Shown in pieces: positions 11,307-22,255 of a stretch of DNA of 64,000 nucleotides. Position 1 is the first letter of the stretch. Every line of letters starts with the position of its first letter. The notes beneath the pieces were generated by a model that was not told the origin of the DNA, searched no databases, and saw only the letters and a program-made list of their open reading frames with translations. The stretch comes from Benincasa hispida. Lineage: Eukaryota; Streptophyta; Magnoliopsida; Cucurbitales; Cucurbitaceae. A program made the position numbers and the translations under genes. The stretch is taken from positions 95,491,223 to 95,555,222 of the forward strand of contig NC_052349.1 of the NCBI RefSeq assembly GCF_009727055.1. Reading direction: 5' to 3'.

Positions 11307-14000
11307 TAAGCTTCAACCTACATGTACTATTATTGAAAATCTTTGTGTTTGTTGTTGAGATTTTTGGTTTGGCAGCTAGTTTAGAACTCGGGAGGAGTTT
11401 TATTTGATATTATATTTATGGAGAGCCTAAGTACATTGAAGATGATGAAATCTTACAGTTAGGGATAGTTTATAAGTATGTTGTATTGAGGGGATCTCAT
11501 ACAAAACTTAGAGAAGCATTATTGTGGAAGTGAAGGGAGTTCATATTTAGGGGGAACCTAAGTTGAAATTGAAGAGGAAGCTATACGTCAATCACTAAAG
11601 AGGGAGTCCATCAGATATGTACTTTCGTTTTTACTACTAAACTCTTTGTATAATGGAGTTTTGTTCCACCAGGCACACAACCCCCTATACATAGGTGATT
11701 TTGCACCGAATTAGGTTATTAATCTCTGTGTTCATACATATAGTTTGTGACATTGTGTTTGACATTGTATTATATATTAGATCCATTTTTTTTTTAATCC
11801 GGGAATACTTGAATAGTTGTGTGTTTGTTTTGTAAGATTTCTACTAAGAAATATCATATTTACATAATTTTCCAAGATTGTCAATTACGATTGTTCATTA
11901 ATTTATAATCAGTTTTATATAACTTGAACTTATGTAACATATTTATTTTTATTAATTTCAATTTTCTTTTAAAATAATATAGTTTTATAATTTTATTTTT
12001 TATTTTTCTCAACAAAAATAATATATATTAATTTAAGATTTTTTATAAAATAAATATTAATTTAAATTTGAGTTTGAATATCTTTCTAAAAAATAATAAA
12101 AACAACTATAATATAATGAAAAAGAGTAAAATACATAGTTCATAGTATTTATCTTAATTATAAAATGTAGTAAAGAGTGGTGATATTTATATACATATAT
12201 GAAAATAAAGAAGGGTTAAATAAGTAAAAAGTTGACGCCCTCAACACAGGAATCTTAAAAATCTATGTTTCAAGAGTGCATCCAAAACTCTCGAGATGCC
12301 CTTCATAAAGACATCCCATTAATCTCAAGATATCTAGGCATCTTACATTACCACAAAACAAATATAGTAATTCAGATACTCATTCTATGGATATCTTAGA
12401 TTCCCAGGAAACAAATGAACCTTTAAGGAAAAAGTTCATTTCTTTATCCTAAACTTGACACATGTTATATCAATTTTACCTTTAACTTTTAGTTTCATCA
12501 ATTTAAATCTCAAAATTTGTTTAATGTATCAATTTTAACTTTAAACTTTCATTTTCATCGAGCTAAATCTCAAACTTGAATAATCGTATTAATTTACACC
12601 CCTAAAATTCTATCTCCTCATCCCCCTCTCTGCTTTCCTCTTCTTCTTCAACCTCTTCCCTTTCATCCTCTCCTCTATCACGGTCGCCGCTGTTTACCAT
12701 AGTTGCTACAAAAGACCCACTCATCCACCCCCTTCTTCTTATTAATAAATCTGAAAAACCCCACAAACGAAGACTAAAACTATTGACACTTCATAAATTA
12801 AAGTTGCCTCGTCTTCTCATGAAGAGAGATCATGTGTCAATACAAAGTAAGTATACAACAAAATAACAAATTATTTAACAAACTAACTTCCTCTAATACT
12901 CCCCCTCGAGATGGAAGATTTGACTGTTCGAAAATATTCAAATACCCATCTTGGATAATAAAAATGCATGATGGTGGCAAAATTATGGTAAAACGCACGT
13001 ATCTAATCTTCAAACACTCACACGACCAACGACACTAAAAAAACCATGAACAACAACCTTAAGAGCTTATCATGAACAAGGAAGCAGGCTTATAGGTCCT
13101 TGAAGTTTTAATTTTCACTCTAATGTGTCTTTGACCTATTCAACGTTTTCCAAAATTCACGGATTTATATTAGAGATAAAATTGAAAGTTTAGAAATCTA
13201 TTACACACAAAATTCAATTAATTTCTAAAAGTTTTGTATTTTTTAAAAACTTACTAAACACAAAATTAAATGTTGTGAAATCTATCTAACATTTTAAAAG
13301 ATTAAGGGGCATTTGGGACAAGAAGTTGGCTATTATAGTCCTAGGTTATTATAGTTGTATTATAATAATATGCCTTTGAGGTATAAACTATTTTAATTTG
13401 AGAAAGAAATAGTAAACACTGTAGAAAAGAATAAAAAATTGATGAATGTAAAATAATAAATATTGTAGTAAATGTGCTGTTTTGAAATATTGTTGAATGT
13501 AGCTAAATGGAGGTATATTATTATAATCTTAAAATAGTTCTTGTCTCGAAAGCTTCCTAAAAATCTAATAGACAAATTTGAAAGTTCAAAACTAAACTTT
13601 TTAAAGTAAACTTACCATTACTAATTCAACATTTATAGTCAATGGAAGTACCATATAGGTGCACTGCCATATATTGTTAAAAACTAGATTAATGTTTTTT
13701 TTAAAAAAAAATTTATATAGAAAAATAGTTTGGCATGTTAATCTGTAAAATTAATTTTCAAAATATTAAACAAAAAGAAATAATTTCACAATAGACCCAG
13801 ATATAAAATTGACACTAAACATGTATGCATAAACACATTGCATATTGATCCAACTAATATCATAAATAAATCAAATATAACTCAACTGATCAAGATATTA
13901 TAAGGAATTAAAACTTATTCATATAATATTGAAATCAAAGATGAATTAAAATTTTATTTTACTCTTCAAGTTCTCTAGTTTGATACCCATCACACTATTA
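11307..14000. other. AT-rich intergenic DNA without a recognisable gene
   Basis: I see no open frame with a recognisable domain on either strand. The first 350 bases (11307-11650) are less AT-rich and may be an unplaced TE tail, since they include purine-rich strings such as TTTAGGGGGAACC. The remainder is poly-A/T-rich, with a pyrimidine-rich patch at 12605-12680. This is the downstream flank of the host gene at 14387-15254. Confidence 0.6.
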
Positions 14001-14003
14001 AGC

Positions 14004-14009
14004 TTTATT
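14004..14009 (-). terminator. Candidate poly(A) signal for the CFL1-like gene
   Basis: TTTATT on the plus strand is AATAAA on the minus strand, about 380 bases after the stop codon at 14387. The distance is plausible for a plant 3' UTR, but AATAAA is frequent in AT-rich DNA, so this is only a candidate. Confidence 0.3.
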
Positions 14010-14200
14010 TGCAGTTTAACACACCCATCACATGATTCTCATTCTTCCATTTCCATTAGATTTCAAAATTGAAAAACAAAAATACTAAGAAAAATTAAAA
14101 TAATTAAAAATTAAAGCCAAAACTAAAACCAAAACTCATTTGCCTCCCTTTTCTGACAAATACACATGAAAACAATTTGAAACCAAAATAAAAAGAGAAA

Positions 14201-14346
14201 AAAAGAAAGAAAGAAAGAAAGAAAGAAAAAGGATTTTTTTTTTTTTTCTCATTCTCTCTTTTTAATTTCTCCTTTTTCTCTTTCTTCCTCTCTTTTTTTC
14301 CATGAAGAAAAGGCAATTGAAAAAAGAAGAAGAAGAAGAAGAAGAA
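14201..14346. repeat. Microsatellites in the 3' flank of the CFL1-like gene: (AAAG)n, poly-T, (GAA)n
   Basis: An AAAG repeat runs at about 14201-14228, followed by a T run at about 14234-14247, and a GAA repeat at about 14324-14346 ends some 40 bases beyond the stop codon. They lie in the presumed 3' UTR. Trinucleotide runs also occur inside exon 2, where they encode short Glu and Asn runs. Confidence 0.9.
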
Positions 14347-14386
14347 ATGGAATGAAGTTGAAAATATAGAGGAAGGTTTGTCTGAT

Positions 14387-15254
14387 TCATGGAATGTCAT
14401 TTTCAGAGCGATCAAAATGGAGAAGCTGACCATTGCATTTAGGGCAATCTTCAAGATTTTTGGGAACCATAAAATACATGAAGCATCTCTTGCAACCTCC
14501 AACCACCAAAACATCTTTTTCTTCTTCTTCTTCTCCCACAAATTTCTTGTTGTTGTTGTTGTTTGACGACTCCGTCGACGACTCTTCGCTGTCGTATGAG
14601 CTATCGTCGTCGTCCGAGTAGTAATAACAATAATCTTCACTATATTCATCATCTTCTTTTGTGGACCTTGGATCTTCCTTTGCCTTCATTCCATTTCTCC
14701 AATTTATATAGTATATCTCCCCTGTCTATCAAATCAAATAAAAAAAAAAAAAAAGGCAAAAAAGAAAAATTCACATATATTATTCCTCCTCAAATTCAAA
14801 CCCTAATCCTTCTTCATGGATTATAGAAGCAAGAGAGAAATAAATGGAAATATAAAAAACATCTCTTGAGATAAAAGGGCAAAAAGGGCAAAAGGGATTT
14901 TTCTTTCTTTCTCCAAACCCTACTGTTCTTTCTTGTTGGGAAGAAATTGAAGGGTAAAACAAGAAGGAAGATGGTTATGTATTTATGGAGGCAAAATAAA
15001 AAGAGAAAGAAAGGGAAAAAAACCTTTAAATCAAGACATTGCTCCCAATGGTAAGGCAAAGAGAGATGGGAGTTGAGATCCAAAGTGGTTGTTGTTTGAT
15101 GAATAGAAGAAGCGTTTTTGTTGTTGGAAGAAGAATCTGATGAAGAAACAGGTTGCTGTTGATGATGAGTTTGATGATGGCTTAAGGAACATTTTTTGAG
15201 AGAGCATTCTAAAGCTTCTGTGATTGTTCCCATATTTGCAACTCTACTACTCAT
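14387..15254 (-). CDS. CFL1: CURLY FLAG LEAF 1-like WW-domain / EAR-motif protein, two exons
   Basis: This is the only host gene I recognise. Exon 1 is 15024-15254 (77 codons), the intron 14726-15023 and exon 2 14387-14725; the product is 189 residues. The donor reads AAG|GT and the acceptor GATAG|ACA after a long pyrimidine tract, and joining the exons completes a WW-like domain across the junction (about residues 66-97: LPYHWEQCLDLK, then TGEIYYINWRNG, ending KEDPR). An EAR-type repression motif (L58-D-L-N-S-H-L-S-L) precedes it. The middle is acidic and Ser/Asn-rich. The C-terminus has a small Cys pair motif (C155-K-R-C158, C171-P-K-C174) ending in QLLHFD. CFL1 proteins in rice and Arabidopsis are nuclear regulators of cuticle formation that act with HD-ZIP IV factors; I infer the same role here. 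The WW domain is atypical: W70 is kept, but the second Trp follows I-N rather than sitting before D-P. An alternative start is Met8 (15233). Confidence 0.87.
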
Positions 15255-15317
15255 AATTTCATTACTCTTCCAAAACTCTAAAGATGAAATCAACAAACAA
15301 CCAAAAATAAAAAATAC

Positions 15318-15334
15318 AAATAAAAATATATATG
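15318..15334 (-). promoter_or_regulatory. Candidate TATA box of the CFL1-like gene
   Basis: On the minus strand, CATATATATTTTTATTT lies about 65-80 bases upstream of the proposed ATG (15254). That would leave a 5' UTR of roughly 35-50 bases. The surrounding DNA is AT-rich, so chance matches are likely, and a second TATA-like string lies near 15378. Confidence 0.3.
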
Positions 15335-15383
15335 AGACTCTTCTACCCACACATACATACAAACAGATTAAGGGACAGATATA

Positions 15384-16140
15384 AAAAATTATAAAAATAA
15401 AGTTAAAATACTATTTTAGTCCTTTACTGTCCAATTTATTTCCTGGATTGCTTTTTAATAAATCTTAAAAAAATCATTATAGATAACTTAATATCGATTT
15501 TTTCTTTAAAAAAAAACGCTATTATGATACAAATTTTTAATTGACATCATATTGGCATTTCTATGAACTTAATATCGATATAAGGAGAGAACCAAGGGTA
15601 CTTATAATATAAAAAAAAATCCATGAAACATAAAAAATTAAGGAGATTTTCAAAAATTGAAAAGTAAAGAAAACTATTTATACGAAATAACAAAATTTTA
15701 ATCTTATTTGATAGAGGTTGATCGATGGTGATAGAAGTCTATCAATGTCTATCATTTTTTTTTTGTTATTTCTATAAATAATTTGACATTTTTTTTATCA
15801 ATGAAATTTTTTCAAAAATTAAGTTACAAAATAGGTAAATATAATATAAAGAATAAATATATTAATCTGTTTAAAAAGTTTGAAATGTTTATTTAATAAT
15901 TTAGGATCCTTTTATAATTTTTCAAAAATATTCATCAAACATCATACTTTTAACTTTGATGTTATTAACATCTTTTTTATAAACTTTGAAACTATATTAA
16001 TAAAAAATAATTTGAAGGATTAAGTTTAAATTTTATTAGAAATATGAAATACTAAATTTGAAAGTACATGAAATGGAATCTAAAGTATTTGATTAAAACG
16101 GTATTTAAAAAAAAAAAAAAAAAAAAAAAAGAAAAAGGGT
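15384..16140. other. AT-rich upstream region of the CFL1-like gene, ending in a 24-base A run
   Basis: No gene is visible. It contains TCTATCA/TGATAGA-rich sequence at about 15710-15760 that recurs near 18450, and an uninterrupted run of 24 A at 16107-16130 followed by G and A5. As the 5' flank of a minus-strand gene it probably includes its promoter, but I could not identify individual control sites. Confidence 0.5.
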
Positions 16141-16320
16141 ATTATAATGTGTGGGCGTGAAGAGGAGAAGGGGAGGTTTACGCGCGTGAGAATCTTACCG
16201 GAACAACTCAGTTGGGGTCCACCACGTCTTGTCGACCATCATCGGTGGACGCATTATATCAAATCCCAATTACTCTCCACGCGCGGATTGAAGCGCGTGT
16301 TACACCCCATTCCTAGATTT
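16141..16320. other. GC-rich island with CGCG-containing motifs
   Basis: This patch is clearly less AT-rich than its surroundings and has several CGCG strings (ACGCGCGTGAG, CCACGCGCGGAT, AAGCGCGTGTT) and CCACGTC. A 108-codon frame starting at 16147 runs through it but has no recognisable domain and ends in low-complexity sequence. CGCG and ACGT cores are known plant cis-elements, so it could be a distal regulatory patch about 0.9 kb upstream of the CFL1-like ATG, or the remains of another gene's 5' end. This is inference. Confidence 0.3.
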
Positions 16321-16479
16321 TTATTTCTCCGAGAAATAGTGATTGTAAAAAGAAAAAAAAACGCGTTTACCGAAAAGAATGCCGCAGTTTTCTCCAACAC
16401 TTTCTCATTTCTTTTTATTTGTTTATGGGTAAATATAGAAAGGAGGAGAGTTCAAATAATCCGACAATTTTAAGTTATT

Positions 16480-19020
16480 TCAATCAAATTATAGTTTGAA
16501 TTGTATTTGGTTGATTTTTTTGTTTATTTGTGTCAAGTTGGACTGAATTTCGAGTTGTATGAAAATAAGAGATAGTTATAAATATAGTAAACATTACCAA
16601 ATATGACATAATACGAAAGAATTTGTAGATATGTCAAAATTTAGTTACAACTTTTGCGTAATAGATTATATAGTTGGTAAGAGCCTATTAACTATAGAGT
16701 CTATAGTTGATAGATTTTGCTATATTTGCAATTCCTTAAAAATTTTGATATACACTTAATTATTATGTTTATGTTTGTTTAAATTTTGTAATAAATATTA
16801 TTAGGGGTGAACTTAGAATTAAAGAAATATCAAAAGTCAGGAACAGATATGGAAGTTAAATTCAAGATAAACGGACTTAGAAACAAATAACTACAAAGCG
16901 ATCTAATCAAATCTGACTTATGTAAGATAGAGGAAAAATACATCTCATCCTAATCCTAATCCTAAGAAGAAAAGATAAACTTCAAATCATTCTGTCTATG
17001 GATAAATTATTATAACTAAGGTAACTTCATATCATTTTCTCTAACTTTGGTTTTAATGCCTTTCTTCTTTAATTTGTTTGGTAGATCAATTGGTTTTAAT
17101 GCCTTTCTTCTTTAATTTAATTTGTTTTGTAGATCATCTCTTCTTTAAATTACAAATTTATTGTTATTTTCACGTAAAGATAGGTGCACTTTTCCTGTAT
17201 GGATTTTGCCATCAACGAATATCATGAATATTTGGTATTTAACATTTAATTATTAGTCATATGTTGTAGATAAATTTAAATGTTTTAATATAATAAAACA
17301 ATATAATAACTCGATAAGCCAACTCAAATTCTAAGAGTTCGGTTGGATTTAGTTGGAGACCCTATTTGGATCTTTCGTGATGCCAATCCAACCAACATAA
17401 GATTTCGGATTGATTCAAAAAAGCTCCCCCAACTTAATTCGTGTCATCCTTAAATTGTATTAGTTTAGACTCTAATCTTATTTATTTGAGCCCTAAACTT
17501 AAATAAATGATACAGTTTTAATTATAAATATTCAAAAGTATTGCAATTTTAATTTTAAATTTTAAAAAGTGCTACAATTTTATCATTTGTTGAGTTCTCA
17601 CTCCAAGCATTAAGAAAATTCACGTATGCATTTAACAAATTGTATAGCATATAACATATATGAAATTGGTAAATTTTTAGATAAAAATAACAATAAATTT
17701 TTTTGGTTGAAATTTATGAATTTGGGGAATATTGTTCCATGGTTGATTTGTGAATTTAGTTAAATTTATCTTTGTGCAAAATTTTGTTTAGTGAAATTGT
17801 TGAGTTTATGAAATTTCTTTTTGTTAAAATTAGTTGATGAGTTCGCTAAAATTGAATTGATGGTTAAATTTGTAACATTTATTCATGTTTAGAATTAAAA
17901 CTGATGAAATTAAAAGTTTAGAAGTTAGAAATCTTTTTCCTATTATTTTCGTTTTTCTTCTTATTTTTTTATTATTTTTAATAATATATAAGATGAAAGA
18001 AGCAAATCTCTGAAATTAAGTCGATAGTATTTTAGCGTAGAAAAGAAATCAGATCATTTTACTAGATCAGTAATATAAAAGTTGTGTTGTTTATGCGTTG
18101 ATGTCAATTTGGAAATGAATAATGAGAGAAAATAATGCAATTGTTCATATTGCTATTTTGAAAACCTCTCAATCATTAGAATGTAATAATGTTTACAATT
18201 ACATAAAGAAACAAAGAGAGTTCATATGTGGTGGAGGGATCCACCACATTTTATCCTAGGCCCCTTATAAGCACCAATCATGATAATCCTAATATGGACT
18301 CTTAATAGTGCCAATTCTTGAAGAACTTTTAAGGAAAAAAAAATCTCCCATTCGTATTTATTTATTAAATTAATTAATAATTATTTAGGATCGCTTTCAA
18401 ATATAAGAAATGAGCCAACTTATTTATAAATATAACAAAATGTCACTCTTTATCACTGATAGACACCCATTAACACTAATAGACATTTATCAATGATAGG
18501 AACATTTTCCTATATTTGAAAATATTTATAGCAATTTTATCATTTAAAAAAAAAATAATCAATTACTTATTGTAAAATTATGTATATTTGTGGAAAGTAA
18601 GAGCTAAAAATTACTTTTTTTGGTTCGAACTTTTATAAAAAAAAAATAATTTTGTCCCTCAACTTTATTTTTTTTTATAGTTTAATCTTCGTATTTTTTG
18701 GAATTAAAATAATTTAGTCCATAAACTTTAATATATAAAAATTTCGTCCATTTATTTTGAAATTTGTAACAATCTAATCCTACCATAGAAAATTTCATAA
18801 AATTAATTACCAATTTTCATGATATATGTAATAACTCAAATCTTTGTAGTTTATTAATATAGATGTTTATTTTCCTCAAAGGGACCCATCCTAACAGAGT
18901 GGGGATTTCCCATTTAGTTACAAAATGGGAGAGGGAACTTTGACAAAAAAATATCGTAATCTAAACGGGGACGTGGATGGAAAATGTTTGCTTAACAAGT
19001 CTCATGGCTAAACATTCATT
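16480..19020. other. AT-rich intergenic DNA
   Basis: No supported gene or RNA is seen. There is a local duplication at about 17048-17125 (TTTTAATGCCTTTCTTCTTT occurs twice, followed by related TTTGTTT-type sequence). At 18430-18510 there is a TATCACTGATAGACACC / AACACTAATAGACA cluster that resembles the one near 15740 and may be a decayed miniature element. Confidence 0.5.
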
Positions 19021-19059
19021 AAATAGAATATAGATACATAAGTTGTTTTGATAAAGAAG

Positions 19060-19312
19060 AGATAAACTTTATATTTTAAAAACTAGAAAAGTGTCTTTGA
19101 GCAAAATTTTGTTACGTAGAAGGATAAGGTAGGGCTTGCTAGGAATTAACAAGGATAGAAGGAAAAGTGCGATGTCAGGTAATGTGTAAGTGTAACATTC
19201 GGAGCAACCAATCATCACAGAAATATAAGATAGGGTTGGAGCATGATTGCCTTGGTAGAAGATATGCTTGAAGACAAGCTATACCCCAAGTACCTCCTAC
19301 TGAATGTTCTTC
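19060..19312 (+). repeat. Stranded tail of the same element family as 51226-62877
   Basis: This stretch aligns by eye with 60895-61125, the last part of the internal region before an Athila-type LTR. Shared strings in the same order include GAGATAA, TAGAAGGATAA, AGCAACCAATCA and AAGATATGCTTGA.GAC. The copy breaks off before the polypurine tract and LTR, so only a fragment remains. Confidence 0.7.
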
Positions 19313-20888
19313 CTAGGGGTTCATTAACCTAAACAATCCGACTACTGGTTTTAGTCTAATTCATTTATTAAGTCCGCTCAAAAACAACTTTTGCCTTTGA
19401 AATAAAACAAGTTCAAGTAGTCACATTAAACTCTTTAATGCACTATCCTTAACTTGCATGCATGCATCAAATCTATCTAATTGACCTTTTCAGGTAGGTT
19501 CCCAAGTAGGGGTGTTACGTTTTCGTCACCTTAAATATCTCAGCCTAGACAGAACCCGACTTAGACAAAAAGGTCCCTTATAGATAGATTTGCTACAGTT
19601 TAACCTTTTATTAGTTAATTTAATCCTATTAAATTGATTAAAAGATTAAAACCTAAGGTTGCTAATCATATTAGAACCGTGATCTTAGATCTATCTCATT
19701 CAAGTTTTAAACATTTTAAAACCATGAATTAAACCTAAGTTGGCATGCATGTCTTTGTTATTGCCTTTAGTTCTAATTTCTTTTTATAACCATTATAAAA
19801 GAAACAACTAAAACATATGTTGCCACACAACTAGGTATTTATAACGCTTATAAATTAACCTATGTGTCATGCTTCATGTAATGTCCGGTCATTACTATAC
19901 ATAACTTTTATATACAAGTAACAACCAAACTTTATGCATTTATAATATAAAGATGATGCATGTCAATGCTTTACGCATACATAAATATAACTCTTATATT
20001 ATATGATGCATGAGCATGCTCTTACGTAATTTAAATCATGCTTCTCTAAATTATAACACTTAATATAAAGAGATGATGCATTACCAATGCATAACCTAAG
20101 GTGAGATTTTTCTATATGTGCATACCATATAATATATAAAATAAACCATACATCTCATGTATAAAATAACACTGATTAATGGACCGAGATGAACCACCTC
20201 TAAAACCGAAATGAAAAATTCTATCTATTACATTTTTCCACCGAGCAAACCAGTTCACAGGCGAACCGGGTCTTGAACCACCAGGCAAAGCTCCCATCGT
20301 TTAGTAAATGCCTCCAGGTAAACGAATGTACAATGTACTAGACGATAACGTGCTGATACTAAACGATCGCTTAGACGACAACGAGGCTGCGAAGCCTGAT
20401 CGTCTAGATGATCGCTTAACATGTGATAGGTAAACGATTTACTACGCGATTTACTCTACGATCGTATAGTCAGTAACTAAGCGATGAAGCTTGATGAGCT
20501 ATATGATCGTCTAGTGCGCGCGTGTTAAACGACTCCCAAGCATCCGATCTACCCCATCGTCTACACGATTCGACCAATGTCTGGTCGTCTTCATCCTCAA
20601 AGAACAACAACATTTGCTCCGAAGCTTCTTCACGAACGACTCAAAGACTCAAACTAACTTTGAATATAGACTCGATAGTAATTAATAATGCCAAAAAACG
20701 TAGGGGCCTTTACAATTAATTGGAAATGTAAAAGAATTTAACAAACCAAGGTTTCATCCCAGAAAACTCCATTAATCCACACATCCAAAAATGATTAACA
20801 CTTAAAACAAAGAGTGTATGTGCTTTAACCCACCGAGAATGTAAATGCAATTCTTTGCAGCAATGAATTTGTAATATTAGAAACCTAT
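19313..20888 (-). repeat. Non-coding internal region of a copia-type element, copy 1
   Basis: Read on the minus strand, this lies directly downstream of a primer-binding site (20889-20899) and an LTR (20900-22255), so it is the 5' internal region of an element. No gag or pol frame is visible for about 1.5 kb. It has a cluster of CGATCG-centred palindromes at about 20290-20560 and degenerate GATGATGCAT repeats at about 19955-20085. Copy 2 (22256-23207) matches it from about 20090 onwards. The lack of coding sequence next to a good PBS suggests a large non-autonomous (LARD-like) derivative. Confidence 0.55.
20290..20560. repeat. CGATCG palindrome cluster 1
   Basis: Repeated variants of an AAACGATCGTTTAG-like palindrome are seen, e.g. 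CTAAACGATCGCTTAG near 20361, GATCGTCTAGATGATCGCTT near 20399 and CTACGATCGTATAG near 20456. They are spaced irregularly, with no constant period. The cluster lies in the region just inside the PBS on the minus strand. Confidence 0.8.
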
Positions 20889-20899
20889 CTCTGATACCA
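20889..20899 (-). other. Initiator tRNA-Met primer-binding site, copia-type copy 1
   Basis: The minus strand reads TGGTATCAGAG, which matches the common plant retrotransposon PBS (TGGTATCAGAGC) at its first 11 positions. The adjoining LTR ends in CTTCAA. Reverse transcription of this element would prime here from the 3' end of initiator tRNA-Met. Confidence 0.75.
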
Positions 20900-22255
20900 A
20901 TTGAAGGAACTTTTATACAAGAGTACCTCTGAGTGGAAGTGGATCTTTCCAAACCATTGTGATAGAATTTCCATATTTACATTCACATATACAGATATGC
21001 ATCAAACTATAAATTACCGACAATCTTTCAGATAAATTAAATGAAAGAACAAGGAACTTACCACTTGAAAACTTTCTTCTTGACAAATCTTGCTTTCTCC
21101 ACAAACGGAAGCTCTCGCTCTCGCTAAAACGTCGGACTATCGTTCAGCAACACCACGGTCGTCTACCATGAACGGCTTCACACAAACAACTAGAAGATGG
21201 GGAGGGCACCACCACTTAGAGCCCTTAGTATTCTCGGACTGAGAATCGAAAGAGTGAGCTCTATTCAGATTTGGTAGAGAGGAAGAGGAAAAGAGATCGT
21301 ATACAACGATCAAGCAAGTGGGAGAAGGCAACGACTATCATATAGTCAAGATGCTTGATCATTTAGGTGAGGTACATGATCGTTTAGGAAAAGCTAAGCG
21401 ATCGTCTATACGATCGTTTAGTAAATCTCGGGCACTAAGCGATCGTTTAGGAAAATGTAAGCGATCGTTTAGTATATGCATGTGCGAGTGTAAGCGATCG
21501 GGCAATAAATACAAGCTATTGTGTAGGCTCTGAATTACTAAGAGATCGAATGCAAACACTTCATGAGCAATTAAGCATGTTCTTTGCAAAATAAAAACAA
21601 TTTTCATTTTATTCTTTAGTTACAAAAATCGAATTGGAACTTCCCACTAACGCATGGTTACGGAGAAAACGCCGGCCAATTATCCCATAACTGTCCATTT
21701 AAAAACAAATATATAATCATATTGTATTCATAAACTTATATTTTGATATCATATATCAACCATAATGTTTTCTCCTCTACTAGATATAAATCATATTTAT
21801 ATCCAATTTCCTCCAATTAATGTATCTCATACATAAAGTCAATTATATCATATACAATTAACAAGTTCAATCATATCATATATAATTGAACTCCATCTTC
21901 TCAATTTGAACATTTCAAACTGACCCAAAAACTGATTCTCAACTTGTATCCAAGCTACCAAAGGGACCTTATGGACCTATAGCTCGAAGCTCCACGGTAC
22001 GTGAATAGCTGACTAAACTCTTTATCCACGAGATCGACCATCTGTTAACTGCTAGGCATTCAACTAAAGATCGAAAATTGAACTCTTCTTACCACAGATA
22101 TATTTCTGTGTCTATCAGATATAACCAATCATCAGTACGAGAACTCTTTCACAGATGCTCGTAAGTACAGCTGAGCCAATTTACCGTTTTGCCCCTGTAG
22201 TTACATCTTACTCCTTAAGTACCACTGATCCCTCTAATGAACAATACAACATAGT
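20900..22255 (-). repeat. Copia-type LTR, copy 1 (5' side truncated)
   Basis: The 3' end of this LTR abuts the PBS at 20889-20899. Its blocks match the full-looking plus-strand copy beginning at 25659 in reverse order, for example AAAGGGACCTTATGGACC (21960) and TTACCGTTTTGCCCCTGTAG (22181), then CCTCTAATGAACAATACA (22232). The expected remaining sequence up to a TGTTGGGG start is missing; the sequence switches at about 22256 to the internal region of copy 2. A CGATCG palindrome cluster lies inside it at 21355-21500. Confidence 0.7.
21355..21500. repeat. CGATCG palindrome cluster 2 (within LTR)
   Basis: At least five CGATCG-containing units occur in about 110 bases: AAGCGATCGTC, TACGATCGTTTAG, AAGCGATCGTTTAG (twice) and AAGCGATCGGG. 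Overlapping frames exist on both strands, an expected by-product of a palindromic, stop-poor repeat rather than evidence of a gene. Confidence 0.85.

Noticed and set aside
11307..11650. Continuation of the plus-strand chromovirus beyond the copia-type LTR
   Set aside because: Translations of this stretch did not give a recognisable integrase C-terminus or chromodomain, so continuity across 9590-11306 is not supported.
14104..14652. 182-codon minus-strand frame overlapping the CFL1-like exon 2
   Set aside because: It is another frame of exon 2 and its 3' flank. The protein is low-complexity (Phe/Lys runs from microsatellites), while the competing frame has a WW-like domain, conserved Cys pairs and good splice sites.
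16147..16473. 108-codon plus-strand frame in the GC-rich patch
   Set aside because: No recognisable domain, the second half is low-complexity, and no splice or signal context supports it.
21318..21607. Overlapping frames on both strands in the palindrome cluster
   Set aside because: Repeated GATCG units avoid stops on both strands; the translations are repetitive (SDRLGK-type) and the DNA lies inside an LTR.
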